NCBI RefSeq assembly: GCF_003702045.1
Contig: NZ_RBTP01000043.1
Span: 1 to 64,000 of the forward strand
Source: Pseudomonas viridiflava
GTDB taxonomy: Bacteria > Pseudomonadota > Gammaproteobacteria > Pseudomonadales > Pseudomonadaceae
Direction of reading: 5' to 3'
Length of the DNA stretch: 64,000 nt
Made by a program: the position numbers and the translations under genes. Of this stretch, positions 55,669-64,000 are shown piece by piece. The notes beneath the pieces were generated by a model. The model did not search any database. It saw only the letters and a list, made by a program, of their open reading frames with translations, and was not told the DNA's origin. The stretch's first letter is position 1. Each line of letters starts with the position of its first letter.

Positions 55669-56879
55669 GCCGACGCAATGTGCTGATCACAGGGATCGTT
55701 GTGATCCTGTTGATGCTTGTCGGCTTTTATATAGGCAGTCATCTTGAGCGTTACGAGAAAACTGTCGACCAGGGTCCCTCTCCCGAAGCCAGGTCGAACC
55801 CCTATCTGGCCGCAGCAGAATTTCTTCGTCACCGCGCCGTGCCGGTCACCGTTACGCGCACACTCGCCGAGCTGCCTGACACAAAGCAACGCATGCAAAC
55901 ACTGCTGCTGCTCGACGACCGGGAAAACATGACCCCGGCACAAACCGAGCGCCTGTTGGACTGGGCCGCCTCGGGCGGACATCTGATATTCGTGGCCGAA
56001 CAACTGTGGGATGAGCGCAAAGGCCGCAGCGGCGACTTGTTGCTCGACAGCATAGAGATTCGCCAGTACCTGACGAAAGACATCAAGGCGCAGGACCTGC
56101 AAGCCGATGACACACGGCCCAGCCTGCCCATTCCGCTGATGGCGCAACCGCCTGAACGGCAAAAAGTGAAGTGGCCGGAGCTGACGCGTCTGTACCTTGA
56201 AAATGAGAACGCTCCCGCCTACATGAGCTTTGACCCGGCTTTCCACCTGGAAGACCCCAACGACCACGCCGACGCGTGGGCCAACAGTGCCGATGCCACG
56301 CACATGGTGCAGGTGAGCCAGGGCGACGGGTTGATCACGGTGCTCACTGACGCCAATCTCTGGAAGACCCGCGCGATCGGCAAATACGACAACGCCTGGC
56401 TGCTCTGGTATCTGACCCAGGACAGCGACGTCACGCTGTTGCTGCAAACCGAACATGACAATTTGCTGAGCCTGCTGCTGCGCCACTTTTCGCTGGCGTT
56501 AGTGGCACTGGCGCTGCTGATCGGGCTTGGCCTCTGGCATGTCGGGTTACGCGAAGGCCCTGTGCAGTTGCCAGCAGCCCGAACTCGACGGCAACTGACA
56601 GAACACTTGCGAGCCAGCGCCGAGTTCCTGCGCCGACGCAGCGGGCAACATACGCTGCTCAAGAGCCTGCAACAGGACGTCTTGCGCCGCGCCCGTCAGC
56701 GCCATCCGGGTTTTGAATCCCTGGCCGTTGCCGATCAATGGCAGGTACTGTCGCGACTCACTCGTCAGCCAACCAGCGCCATCAGCGATGCCTTGCGACC
56801 AAGACCGCAACAGCGCCTCTCCCATAGCGACTTCACCCGTCAGGTGGCCCACCTGCAAACCCTCAGGAATGCCTTATGA
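55665..56879 (+). CDS. DUF4350 domain-containing membrane protein
   Basis: The 404-residue protein starts MSRRNVLITGIVVILLMLVG (first helix). A periplasmic domain of about 225 residues follows (SNPYLAAAEFLRHRAVPVTV, LLDWAASGGHLIFVAEQLWD, the DUF4350 glutamine amidotransferase-like region). A second helix (LALVALALLIGLGLWHVGLR) and a basic cytoplasmic tail end it. Function unknown; by context it belongs to the MoxR-DUF58 assembly. The start at 55665 overlaps the previous stop. Confidence 0.8.
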   Translation: MSRRNVLITGIVVILLMLVGFYIGSHLERYEKTVDQGPSPEARSNPYLAAAEFLRHRAVPVTVTRTLAELPDTKQRMQTLLLLDDRENMTPAQTERLLDWAASGGHLIFVAEQLWDERKGRSGDLLLDSIEIRQYLTKDIKAQDLQADDTRPSLPIPLMAQPPERQKVKWPELTRLYLENENAPAYMSFDPAFHLEDPNDHADAWANSADATHMVQVSQGDGLITVLTDANLWKTRAIGKYDNAWLLWYLTQDSDVTLLLQTEHDNLLSLLLRHFSLALVALALLIGLGLWHVGLREGPVQLPAARTRRQLTEHLRASAEFLRRRSGQHTLLKSLQQDVLRRARQRHPGFESLAVADQWQVLSRLTRQPTSAISDALRPRPQQRLSHSDFTRQVAHLQTLRNAL

Positions 56880-57919
56880 GCGATCAAGCGCCCGAACAGC
56901 CAGGCAGTGTCGAGCCTGTCATGCCTGCGAGCACCGACAATGCGGTCAACACGCAGGCCCAACAGCGCCAGCGCGCCAGCCATCTGGCTCAGGTACTGCG
57001 CGGCGAACTGCAAAAGGCAGTCATTGGCCAGAACGCCGTCATCGACGATGTGCTGACCGCATTGATAGGCGGTGGTCACGTATTGCTTGAAGGTGTCCCG
57101 GGGCTGGGCAAGACATTGCTCGTGAGGGCACTTGCCAGTTGCCTGGGCTGCGAGTTCGCCCGCATTCAGTTCACCCCCGACCTGATGCCCAGCGACGTGA
57201 CGGGTCATGCGGTCTACGACTTGCAGACCGAACAGTTCAAGCTGCGCAAGGGGCCGATTTTCACCAACCTGCTATTGGCCGATGAGATCAACCGGGCACC
57301 GGCCAAGACCCAGGCTGCACTGCTCGAAGCCATGCAGGAACGTCAGGTGACGCTGGAAGGAAAGGCGCTGCCTATCGCGCAGCCGTTCATGGTGCTGGCC
57401 ACGCAGAACCCTATCGAACAGGAAGGCACTTATCCGCTGCCCGAGGCCGAACTGGACCGCTTCATGCTCAAGCTGCGCATGGACTACCCGCACGCACAGG
57501 AAGAGCTGGACATGGTGAGTCAGGTGACGCGTTCGACCCGTGCCGACATGCTCGACGTGCGGCCGCTCAAGGTGGTCATGCAAGCCCGCGAAGTCCAGGC
57601 ATTGCAACGCATTGCCAGTGATCTGCCGATGGATGAGCAGGTGCTGGACTACGCCGTACGACTGGCACGCAGCACCCGGACCTGGCCGGGCCTGAGCCTG
57701 GGTGCAGGCCCACGAGCGTCTATCGCGCTGGTGCGTGGCGCTCGCGCCCGGGCTCTGCTGCGCGGTGGCGAGTTCGTGATCCCGGACGACGTCAAAGGGT
57801 GTGCGCTAGCCGTGTTGCGCCATCGCGTGAGGTTATCCCCTGAGCTGGATATCGAGGGCCTTTCGGTGGACCAGGTGCTCAGGCAGATCCTTGATCAGGT
57901 TCCGGCGCCACGCCTTTGA
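56876..57919 (+). CDS. MoxR-family AAA+ ATPase
   Basis: The 347-residue ATPase has Walker A in LLEGVPGLGKTLLVRALASC, Walker B in LLADEINRAPAKTQAALLEA, sensor 1 in VLATQNPIEQEGTYPLPEAE and the arginine-rich late region GPRASIALVRGARARALLRG. MoxR ATPases act as chaperones that remodel VWA-containing partners. The next gene encodes a DUF58 protein, the usual partner. It overlaps neighbours by four bases on each side. About 40 N-terminal residues are poorly conserved. Confidence 0.93.
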   Translation: MSDQAPEQPGSVEPVMPASTDNAVNTQAQQRQRASHLAQVLRGELQKAVIGQNAVIDDVLTALIGGGHVLLEGVPGLGKTLLVRALASCLGCEFARIQFTPDLMPSDVTGHAVYDLQTEQFKLRKGPIFTNLLLADEINRAPAKTQAALLEAMQERQVTLEGKALPIAQPFMVLATQNPIEQEGTYPLPEAELDRFMLKLRMDYPHAQEELDMVSQVTRSTRADMLDVRPLKVVMQAREVQALQRIASDLPMDEQVLDYAVRLARSTRTWPGLSLGAGPRASIALVRGARARALLRGGEFVIPDDVKGCALAVLRHRVRLSPELDIEGLSVDQVLRQILDQVPAPRL

Positions 57920-59259
57920 ATCAGGTCCTTAAACCCTCAACCCTGCTCCTACGCTGGCTTGGCGCATTGCTGGGCGTTGCCGTGCTGCTCGGCGTGCTCA
58001 ATGCGTTGGGGATCGATTATCCCCGGCAGGTCGATACCCTTTATTGGAGCGCGATGCTGGCGCTGACCGGGGTGTGTCTATTTGACGGATTTCGCCTGAC
58101 ACGCCTGCCCTCCCCGCGCCTCTCGCGCCATCTGCCAGGCAGTCTGGCGCTGAACCGCTGGAACGAAGTACGGCTGGACGTCGAACATGACAGTGCCGTC
58201 CCGCTGAACATCAGCGTCATTGATCATCTGCCAGCTGGCCTGACGTCCGAGAACCTGCCGCAGACCCTTGAGGTCGCCAGTCGGGGTAAAGCTCAAATGG
58301 GTTACCGGGTGCGCCCCCTCAAACGCGGTCACTTCACGTTCGAGCAATGCGAACTGAATCTGCAAAGCGGTCTGCGCCTATGGTCAGCACGGCGTCGCCT
58401 CCCTCTGCAAGGCAGCACACGCGTTTATCCTGACTTCGCTCGTCTGTATGACGGCCAGTTGCTGGCGGTGGAAAACTGGCTCAGCCAGATCGGGGTGCGC
58501 CACTCGCAACGCCGCGGCCTGGGGCTGGAATTCAACCAGTTGCGAGAGTTTCGCGAAGGCGACAGCCTGCGCCAGATCGACTGGAAAGCAACCGCCCGGC
58601 AACGCGCGCCCATCGCCCGCGAATATCAGGACGAGCGGGATCAGCAGATCGTGTTCATGCTGGACTGCGGGCGCCGCATGCGCAGCCAGGACGGCGACCT
58701 TTCCCACTTCGATCACGCACTCAATGCCTGCCTGCTCCTTAGCTACGTTGCCTTGCGTCAAGGGGATTCAGTGGGCTTGATGACGTTTGCAGGCGAGCAG
58801 AACCGTTACCTGTCCCCGGTTAAAGGCCACAGCCAGTTGAACCTGCTGCTCAACAGCGTCTATGACCTGCAGACGACTCAGCGACCTGCCGATTACAGTG
58901 CAGCCGTCAATCAACTGCTGATTCGCCAGAAAAGACGAGCCTTGGTGGTGCTGGTCACCAACCTGCGCGACGAAGACGATGAAGAGCTGCTCGCGGCCGT
59001 CAATCGGCTCGGTCGTCGACACCGCGTGCTGGTGGCAAGCCTCAGAGAAGAAGTACTGGACAGCCTCCGGCACTCACCGATACAGACGTACGACGAGGCG
59101 CTGAGCTATTGCGGGACCGTGAACTTTCTAAATGCGCGTGCAACGTTGCATGACCGGATGGTCGCGCATGGCATCAATGTGTTGGACGTGCGCCCGGGAG
59201 AATTGGGCGCACAGTTGGTCACTCGCTACCTCGGCTGGAAGAAAGCTGGAACGCTCTGA
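57916..59259 (+). CDS. DUF58 (VWA-like) membrane protein
   Basis: The 447-residue protein has two N-terminal helices (LLRWLGALLGVAVLLGVLNA and a second near residue 45). A beta-rich region leads to the DUF58 signature REFREGDSLRQIDWKATARQ, followed by the VWA-like fold (QQIVFMLDCGRRMRSQDGDL, RRALVVLVTNLRDEDDEELL). The MIDAS-like DxGxxM is partly kept as DCGRRM. The start is TTG, overlapping the MoxR stop (TTGA), so the pair is coupled. It is the last gene of the operon. Confidence 0.9.
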   Translation: MNQVLKPSTLLLRWLGALLGVAVLLGVLNALGIDYPRQVDTLYWSAMLALTGVCLFDGFRLTRLPSPRLSRHLPGSLALNRWNEVRLDVEHDSAVPLNISVIDHLPAGLTSENLPQTLEVASRGKAQMGYRVRPLKRGHFTFEQCELNLQSGLRLWSARRRLPLQGSTRVYPDFARLYDGQLLAVENWLSQIGVRHSQRRGLGLEFNQLREFREGDSLRQIDWKATARQRAPIAREYQDERDQQIVFMLDCGRRMRSQDGDLSHFDHALNACLLLSYVALRQGDSVGLMTFAGEQNRYLSPVKGHSQLNLLLNSVYDLQTTQRPADYSAAVNQLLIRQKRRALVVLVTNLRDEDDEELLAAVNRLGRRHRVLVASLREEVLDSLRHSPIQTYDEALSYCGTVNFLNARATLHDRMVAHGINVLDVRPGELGAQLVTRYLGWKKAGTL

Positions 59260-59282
59260 CCAGCTTCCCCAACCGAAACATT

Positions 59283-59642
59283 TCACGCCGACGCTTCAAG
59301 CGTCGGGTAGAAACAAAAGTACCGCCGCAGGATCAACACCAGACCCAGATAGTCTTCCGACGCCTCGGCAAGCTCAAAACCGGAATCGTAGCAACCGGGC
59401 GTTTCATCTTCATGGCACCACAAGCACGTCGCGCTGACATCAATCATTTTAAGCCCGTCACTGCGAGGCATTTTGACACGCAGATCAAATCTGGCACCTA
59501 CCAACAGAGGAATACTGCTGATCAACATCAAACCTTCCTCGGAAACATTACCCAGACAACCGAGTGGACGGTCGGTGTGACGATTGAAAACCTGAAGATA
59601 CTCCTGCAATTGGTGTCGTTCGATTTTTCGATCTTTAAGCAT
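59283..59642 (-). CDS. PilZ-domain protein
   Basis: The 119-residue protein shows a PilZ barrel: the N-terminal arginine pair in RKIERHQ (RxxxR) and the loop NVSEEG (NxSxxG), which together bind cyclic di-GMP in the family. A later strand pair has MPRSDGLKMIDVSATCLWCH. It is a single-domain protein with no membrane segment, so probably a soluble receptor that acts on motility or polysaccharide targets. It is convergent with the DUF58 gene. Confidence 0.85.
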   Translation of the reverse strand: MLKDRKIERHQLQEYLQVFNRHTDRPLGCLGNVSEEGLMLISSIPLLVGARFDLRVKMPRSDGLKMIDVSATCLWCHEDETPGCYDSGFELAEASEDYLGLVLILRRYFCFYPTLEASA

Positions 59643-59836
59643 GGCAGGCCACCTTCAGAGACCATTGAACATGGTCACATAGAACTCTGCTCCCGCAGCC
59701 GTACATCAAAATTCCGATGCCGCAGGAACTCCCTAGACTAGAGCCTTGAGGCCCTTTCATTCCCTTGACAGTCAGCCTAGCGCAAATCCTTCCAAGATCC
59801 ACCCGAATACGACACCGGTCATCCAATCGGGTGTAA

Positions 59837-60211
59837 TTATTTTGAAGCGGGTATCGGCCGCGCGCGCTGTACTGGCGGGTAGTGGCCCAGTTGGGCCAGT
59901 GTGTCCAGACGCGCCTTGGCACGATACGCATATTCACTGGCCGGATACTGAGTCATCAGAAATTGGTACGTCTGGGCCGCATCGACGTAAAGCTTCTGGC
60001 GCTCCAGGCACTGTCCACGCAACATCGACACCTCAGGCTGCACATAGCGCCGCTCGCGGCTCTGACGTTCGACCTTGGACAGATCGAGCATCACTCGATC
60101 ACAGTCACCTTCCTGATAGGCGCGGTAGGCATGATCCAGATTGGAGTTCATTGCCCAACGGGTGCAACCGCTGACCGCAGCCAGTAATACAACAATCGTT
60201 ACAATACGCAT
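59837..60211 (-). CDS. Small lipoprotein with TPR-like helices
   Basis: The 124-residue product begins MRIVTIVVLLAAVSGCTRWA, a lipoprotein signal with lipidation at Cys16. The rest is helical, with SNLDHAYRAYQEGDCDRVML and DAAQTYQFLMTQYPASEYAY, like one or two tetratricopeptide repeats of the YfiO/CpoB kind. It is probably anchored in the outer membrane. AGGAGAG lies before the ATG at 60211; the extension to 60340 has no signal. Function unknown. Confidence 0.8.
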   Translation of the reverse strand: MRIVTIVVLLAAVSGCTRWAMNSNLDHAYRAYQEGDCDRVMLDLSKVERQSRERRYVQPEVSMLRGQCLERQKLYVDAAQTYQFLMTQYPASEYAYRAKARLDTLAQLGHYPPVQRARPIPASK

Positions 60212-60387
60212 GGGACTCTCCTGTTCTCTGCCATTTATCGGCTCGATATCCAATTTCTTCAGGTCAATCGAGCACCGGCCGTCAGCCGATTGCCCTGCCC
60301 TCGTGCAGCGAGGTAGTGCAAAGGAACAATGACTAAACACACAGACAGGAGTAGCCTCTCGCTGCGCTTCAATTAAGGAGTTTGTGC

Positions 60388-61839
60388 ATGACCGTTCGTC
60401 GCACCAAAATCGTCGCCACCCTTGGCCCTGCCAGTAACTCGCCGGAAGTCATCGAACAACTGATCCTTTCGGGTCTTGATGTTGCTCGCTTGAACTTCTC
60501 CCACGGCACGCCGGATGAGCACAAGGCTCGCGCCAAGCTGATCCGTGAAATCGCCGCCAGACACGGGCGCTTCGTCGCTCTGCTGGGCGACCTGCAAGGC
60601 CCCAAGATTCGTATCGCCAAGTTCACAGACAAGCGGATCGAGCTGAAAGTAGGTGACAAGTTCACCTTCTCCACCGCTCACCCGCTGACCAGTGGCAACC
60701 AGCAGATCGTGGGCATCGACTACCCGGATCTGGTCAAGGATTGCGGCGTAGGCGACGAGCTGTTGCTCGACGACGGTCGCGTGGTCATGCGCGTCGACAC
60801 TCAGACCGCTGACGAACTGCACTGCACCGTGTTGATCGGTGGCCCGTTGTCGGACCACAAAGGCATCAACCGTCGCGGCGGTGGCCTGACAGCGCCTGCG
60901 CTGACTGAAAAAGACAAGCTGGACATCAAGCTCGCTGCCGAAATGGACCTGGACTACCTGGCCGTTTCCTTCCCGCGCGACGCTGCCGACATGGAATACG
61001 CCCGCAAACTGCGTGACGAGTCCGGCGGCACCGCCTGGCTGGTGGCGAAGATCGAACGCGCCGAAGCCGTTGCCAACGACGAAGTGCTCGACGAACTGAT
61101 TCGCGCCAGTGACGCGGTCATGGTTGCCCGCGGCGACCTGGGTGTCGAGATCGGCGACGCCGAACTGGTCGGCGTTCAGAAACGCATCATCCTGCACGCA
61201 CGTCGCCACAACAAAGCGGTGATCGTGGCAACGCAGATGATGGAGTCGATGATTTCAAGCCCCATGCCGACCCGCGCAGAAGTGTCCGACGTGGCCAACG
61301 CCGTGCTCGACTACACCGACGCCGTCATGCTGTCGGCTGAAAGTGCGGCCGGTTCCTACCCGATCGAAGCGGTTCAGGCGATGGCGCGCATCTGCGTCGG
61401 CGCTGAAAAGCACCCGACCGGCAAGACCTCCAGCCACCGCATCGGTCACTCGTTCACGCGCTGTGACGAAAGCATCGCGCTGGCGGCCATGTACACCGCC
61501 AACCACTTCCCAGGCGTGAAAGCGATCATTGCATTGACTGAAAGCGGCTACACCCCGCTGATCATGTCGCGCATTCGCTCCTCGGTGCCGATCTACGCGT
61601 TCTCCCCGCACCGTGGCACTCAGGCCCGCGCGGCGATGTTCCGTGGCGTCTACACCGTACCGTTCGACCCGGCAGCCCTGCCGCCAGGTCAGGTCAGCCA
61701 GGCAGCCGTCGACGAGCTGCTCAAGCGCGGTCTGGTCGAGCAAGGCGACTGGGTCATCCTGACCAAGGGCGACAGCTACCACACCATCGGTGGCACCAAC
61801 GGCATGAAGATCCTGCACGTCGGCGATCCATTGGTCTGA
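60388..61839 (+). CDS. pykA: Pyruvate kinase II
   Basis: The 483-residue enzyme starts MTVRRTKIVATLGPASNSPE, a family mark. Substrate and metal residues lie in LNFSHGTPDEHKARAKLIRE, LLGDLQGPKIRIAKF, AWLVAKIERAEAVANDEVLD and VMVARGDLGVEIGDAELVGV. The C-terminal domain ends SYHTIGGTNGMKILHVGDP. It turns phosphoenolpyruvate and ADP into pyruvate and ATP. AAGGAG seven bases before the ATG at 60388 selects it over the TTG at 60382. It has its own terminator and is divergent from the lipoprotein gene. Confidence 0.95.
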   Translation: MTVRRTKIVATLGPASNSPEVIEQLILSGLDVARLNFSHGTPDEHKARAKLIREIAARHGRFVALLGDLQGPKIRIAKFTDKRIELKVGDKFTFSTAHPLTSGNQQIVGIDYPDLVKDCGVGDELLLDDGRVVMRVDTQTADELHCTVLIGGPLSDHKGINRRGGGLTAPALTEKDKLDIKLAAEMDLDYLAVSFPRDAADMEYARKLRDESGGTAWLVAKIERAEAVANDEVLDELIRASDAVMVARGDLGVEIGDAELVGVQKRIILHARRHNKAVIVATQMMESMISSPMPTRAEVSDVANAVLDYTDAVMLSAESAAGSYPIEAVQAMARICVGAEKHPTGKTSSHRIGHSFTRCDESIALAAMYTANHFPGVKAIIALTESGYTPLIMSRIRSSVPIYAFSPHRGTQARAAMFRGVYTVPFDPAALPPGQVSQAAVDELLKRGLVEQGDWVILTKGDSYHTIGGTNGMKILHVGDPLV

Positions 61840-61856
61840 CGTCCAGCGCACCACGC

Positions 61857-61888
61857 AAAAGCCCCGACTCGCGAGAGCCGGGGCTTTT
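61857..61888 (+). terminator. Terminator of pykA
   Basis: AAAAGCCCCG and CGGGGCTTTT pair, with an inner CTCGCGAG, and end in a T6 run, 18 bases past the stop. Confidence 0.93.
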
Positions 61889-61912
61889 TTGTGACTCGTG
61901 GCATGCCTGTCT

Positions 61913-61950
61913 TGGGGGAGCGGACCGGGCGGCGCTGCGCTTGTCCGCGA
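61913..61950. repeat. REP-like element
   Basis: GGGGGAGCGGACC and TTGTCCGCGAA form an imperfect palindrome like other extragenic repeats of pseudomonads. It is short and less regular than the pair that follows. Confidence 0.4.
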
Positions 61951-61995
61951 AACCGACTTCCATATAACGAAAGCTCAGCATCGTCTAAACCGGGG

Positions 61996-62061
61996 TTTTC
62001 GCGAGCAAGCTCGCTCCCACGGGAGTCCGCATATCAACGTGGGCGAGCTTGCTCGCGAAAA
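61996..62061. repeat. Inverted REP pair (REPIN)
   Basis: TTTTCGCGAGCAAGCTCGC followed by TCCCACG (61996-62021) and, inverted, CGTGGGCGAGCTTGCTCGCG (62038-62057) are two copies of the GCGAGCTTGCTCGC family separated by 16 bases. Such pairs are spread in many copies by a REP-associated tyrosine transposase encoded elsewhere. Confidence 0.88.
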
Positions 62062-62147
62062 CAGTACAAGCCACACATTCCACTCATCGCCCAGTTGCGA
62101 AGGCAGAGCGTTCTCCAACGAACTGCATACCGACAGCTCGCCTCATA

Positions 62148-63086
62148 CTACTCTCGGCGAACGAACACATCCGCCAGCAACTGATTACGCGGCAACCCTG
62201 CCAGATACAAACGCTTGGCAAACACCTCGACACTCTCCGGACTGCCACACACCAACGCCATCGCCTGACGCGACAGCAGGCGCAGCTCGGCCAGCGCATC
62301 CTGAAGCGTCTCTTGCGTAATGAGCTGAACCTGCAACAGCGGGTGAACCGCTGCCAGTGCCTGCAGTTCAGAGGCCAGGTAGTGTTCCTGAGCGTCATGC
62401 GCCAGATGAATCAAGCGAATTGCGCCCTGATGCTCCTGCCGTAAAGCCTCACGCAAGACGCCCCATAACGGTCCCAGCCCAGTACCGGCGGCCAACAACA
62501 AAAGCGGTTTGTCCTGCCAGTCCGGGTCGTAACGCAGCGCTCCGCCGCGCAGTTCGCCCAGCCTTAAACCATCGCCTACCTTCAACTGACGCGCATGGTC
62601 GCAAAAAGCGCCGGGGTGCCGGCAGTCGAGATGAAACTCCAGAAACCCGTCATCGCCCGGCAGGCTCGCCAGCGAGTAAGGCCGCGCCACGCCCTGCTCC
62701 GTCCACAGCACCTGATGCTGCCCGGCGCGATACCGCAGCGGCTTGCCCGGTTCCAGACGCAAACGCATCACCGTGGGGCTGAGCCAGTCGCAGCTCTGCA
62801 CCGTGGCAGGCAAACCGTCCAGCAGCGGGTCGTACACCTCGACCGTCAAGTCCTGAACCACCTTGCACTGACACGCCAGCCGCCAGCCCTGCTGACGCTT
62901 CTCGGCGGGCAGAGCGGTCGGCAGCGCGTCCAGCGGATCGCCTTTCACGCAGCGCACCAGACAGGCATGGCAGCTGCCCGCACGGCAACTGTAAGGCACA
63001 CGAACACCGGCCTGATTCAAGGCGTCGAGCAGGTTACTGGCTTCGGCCACCGCCCAACTGCGGTCACCGACGTGCAAATGCGGCAT
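62148..63086 (-). CDS. Ferredoxin-fused NAD(P)H/FAD reductase
   Basis: The 312-residue protein joins an N-terminal plant-type 2Fe-2S ferredoxin domain (cysteines in YSCRAGSCHACLVRC and later in LACQCKV) to an FAD-binding barrel (ARPYSLASLPGD, with RxYS for flavin) and an NAD(P)H domain (LLLLAAGTGLGPLWGVLREA). It resembles oxygenase reductase components, such as those of phenol or toluene dioxygenase systems, but no oxygenase gene is adjacent. Its partner is unknown. The ATG at 63086 follows a TTG in frame. It is divergent from the fumarase gene. Confidence 0.85.
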   Translation of the reverse strand: MPHLHVGDRSWAVAEASNLLDALNQAGVRVPYSCRAGSCHACLVRCVKGDPLDALPTALPAEKRQQGWRLACQCKVVQDLTVEVYDPLLDGLPATVQSCDWLSPTVMRLRLEPGKPLRYRAGQHQVLWTEQGVARPYSLASLPGDDGFLEFHLDCRHPGAFCDHARQLKVGDGLRLGELRGGALRYDPDWQDKPLLLLAAGTGLGPLWGVLREALRQEHQGAIRLIHLAHDAQEHYLASELQALAAVHPLLQVQLITQETLQDALAELRLLSRQAMALVCGSPESVEVFAKRLYLAGLPRNQLLADVFVRRE

Positions 63087-63265
63087 CAAAGCGCCCCGTG
63101 CAGAAAATAACGGCGATTGTACAGACTGGCCTGTCGGGCGGGTTATACTGCCGCGCCTTTTTGCGCCCGCTACGGCTACCCTGACAGCTCTGGTTCAAGC
63201 CGCAGTCCCCGACTGTCGCCGATAGCGTAATTGAATGTTCCCGTCCTTACAGAGGAGCGCGCCGC

Positions 63266-64000
63266 ATGACCGTGATCAAGCAAGACGACCTGATTCAGAG
63301 CGTTGCAGACGCCCTGCAATTCATTTCCTACTACCACCCCGTAGATTTCATCCAGGCCATGCACGAGGCGTATCTGCGTGAAGAGTCGCCTGCCGCCCGC
63401 GACTCCATCGCCCAGATCCTGATCAACTCGCGCATGTGCGCGACCGGTCATCGCCCGATCTGCCAGGACACCGGCATCGTCACCGTTTTCGTACGCGTCG
63501 GCATGGACGTACGCTGGGATGGCGCAACGATGGGCCTGGACGACATGATCAACGAAGGCGTGCGTCGCGCCTACAACCTGCCTGAAAACGTACTGCGCGC
63601 CTCGATCCTGGCCGACCCGGCCGGTGCTCGCAAGAATACCAAGGACAACACCCCCGCGGTCATTCACTACTCCATCGTCCCGGGTAACACCGTGGAAGTG
63701 GACGTGGCGGCCAAGGGCGGCGGCTCGGAAAACAAATCGAAGATGGCGATGCTCAACCCGTCCGACTCGATCGTCGACTGGGTCCTGAAAACCGTGCCGA
63801 CAATGGGCGCGGGCTGGTGCCCACCGGGCATGCTCGGCATCGGCATCGGCGGCACCGCCGAGAAGGCAGCAGTCATGGCCAAGGAAGTGTTGATGGAGTC
63901 CATCGACATTCATGAGCTCAAGGCACGCGGCCCACAGAATCGCATCGAAGAGATGCGCCTGGAGCTGTTCGAGAAGGTCAACCAACTGGGCATCGGCGCT
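63266..64000 (+). CDS. fumA: Class I fumarate hydratase (3' end off the window)
   Basis: The first 245 codons are present and the frame is open to the right edge. MTVIKQDDLIQSVADALQFI, GHRPICQDTGIVTVFVRVG (iron-sulfur cysteine) and GAGWCPPGMLGIGIGGTAEK are marks of the iron-sulfur class I fumarases, which hydrate fumarate to malate in the TCA cycle. GAGGAGCG lies before the ATG at 63266. A -10-like TATACT at 63144-63149 would give a leader of about 110 bases. Full-length class I enzymes have about 505-550 residues, so roughly half is missing. Confidence 0.93.
   Translation, partial: MTVIKQDDLIQSVADALQFISYYHPVDFIQAMHEAYLREESPAARDSIAQILINSRMCATGHRPICQDTGIVTVFVRVGMDVRWDGATMGLDDMINEGVRRAYNLPENVLRASILADPAGARKNTKDNTPAVIHYSIVPGNTVEVDVAAKGGGSENKSKMAMLNPSDSIVDWVLKTVPTMGAGWCPPGMLGIGIGGTAEKAAVMAKEVLMESIDIHELKARGPQNRIEEMRLELFEKVNQLGIGA

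Overview
The window reads as chromosomal DNA of a Pseudomonas, most likely of the P. syringae / P. fluorescens lineage. The basis is protein-level recognition: XenA, MvaT, a MexAB-OprM (TtgABC) pump with its TtgR/PmeR-type repressor, PcaR/PcaIJFT, DUF1652, pyruvate kinase II and class I fumarase. A REP pair of the type common in fluorescent pseudomonads lies near the right end. No rRNA, tRNA, CRISPR array, integrase or insertion sequence was seen. The layout is mostly core genome with a few accessory genes.

Left part (1-15.3 kb). The window opens inside an RTX-type calcium-binding repeat protein on the minus strand. XenA with a divergent ArsR-type regulator follows. Next is a D-tartrate unit: D-tartrate dehydratase and a DctA-type carrier in one minus-strand operon, with a LysR regulator facing away. 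Then come a SulP anion transporter, a DUF1652 protein, a GNAT acetyltransferase, an EamA exporter and a methyltransferase. A two-gene alpha-xenorhabdolysin (XaxA/XaxB-like) binary toxin lies at 11.7-13.9 kb, followed by two TPM-domain proteins without a lemA beside them.

Centre (15.6-37.3 kb). Periplasmic beta-glucosidase BglX is followed by a DctB/DctD-class two-component pair (MifS/MifR-like), a PAS hybrid histidine kinase and a KgtP-like MFS carrier. A good -24/-12 sigma-54 promoter and two phased dyads precede the carrier, so the local activator probably controls it. Next are a small secreted protein built of five 13-residue repeats, a flavin reductase, small hypothetical genes, a DHA2 drug exporter, an orphan DUF3396 (type VI immunity-like) protein, and the repressor plus three-gene RND efflux operon with a recognisable TtgR-type operator.

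Right part (37.3-64 kb). A beta-ketoadipate unit (pcaR, pcaI, pcaJ, pcaF, pcaT, all minus strand) carries PcaR boxes before pcaI and pcaR; pcaB, pcaD and pcaC are absent here. An 826-base gap holds a candidate small RNA. PitA phosphate transporter, a HerA-type ATPase (YjgR), a glycosyltransferase/deacetylase pair, a 57-residue protein, PurU, MvaT and SbcB follow. A tightly overlapping six-gene operon (RDD, SpoIIM-type, DUF4129, DUF4350, MoxR ATPase, DUF58) occupies 52.4-59.3 kb. The window ends with a PilZ protein, a small lipoprotein, pykA, a REP pair, a ferredoxin-fused reductase and the first 245 codons of fumarase.

The least explained items are the 13-residue repeat protein, the candidate sRNA beside pcaR, the binary toxin, the orphan DUF3396 protein and the six-gene MoxR operon.
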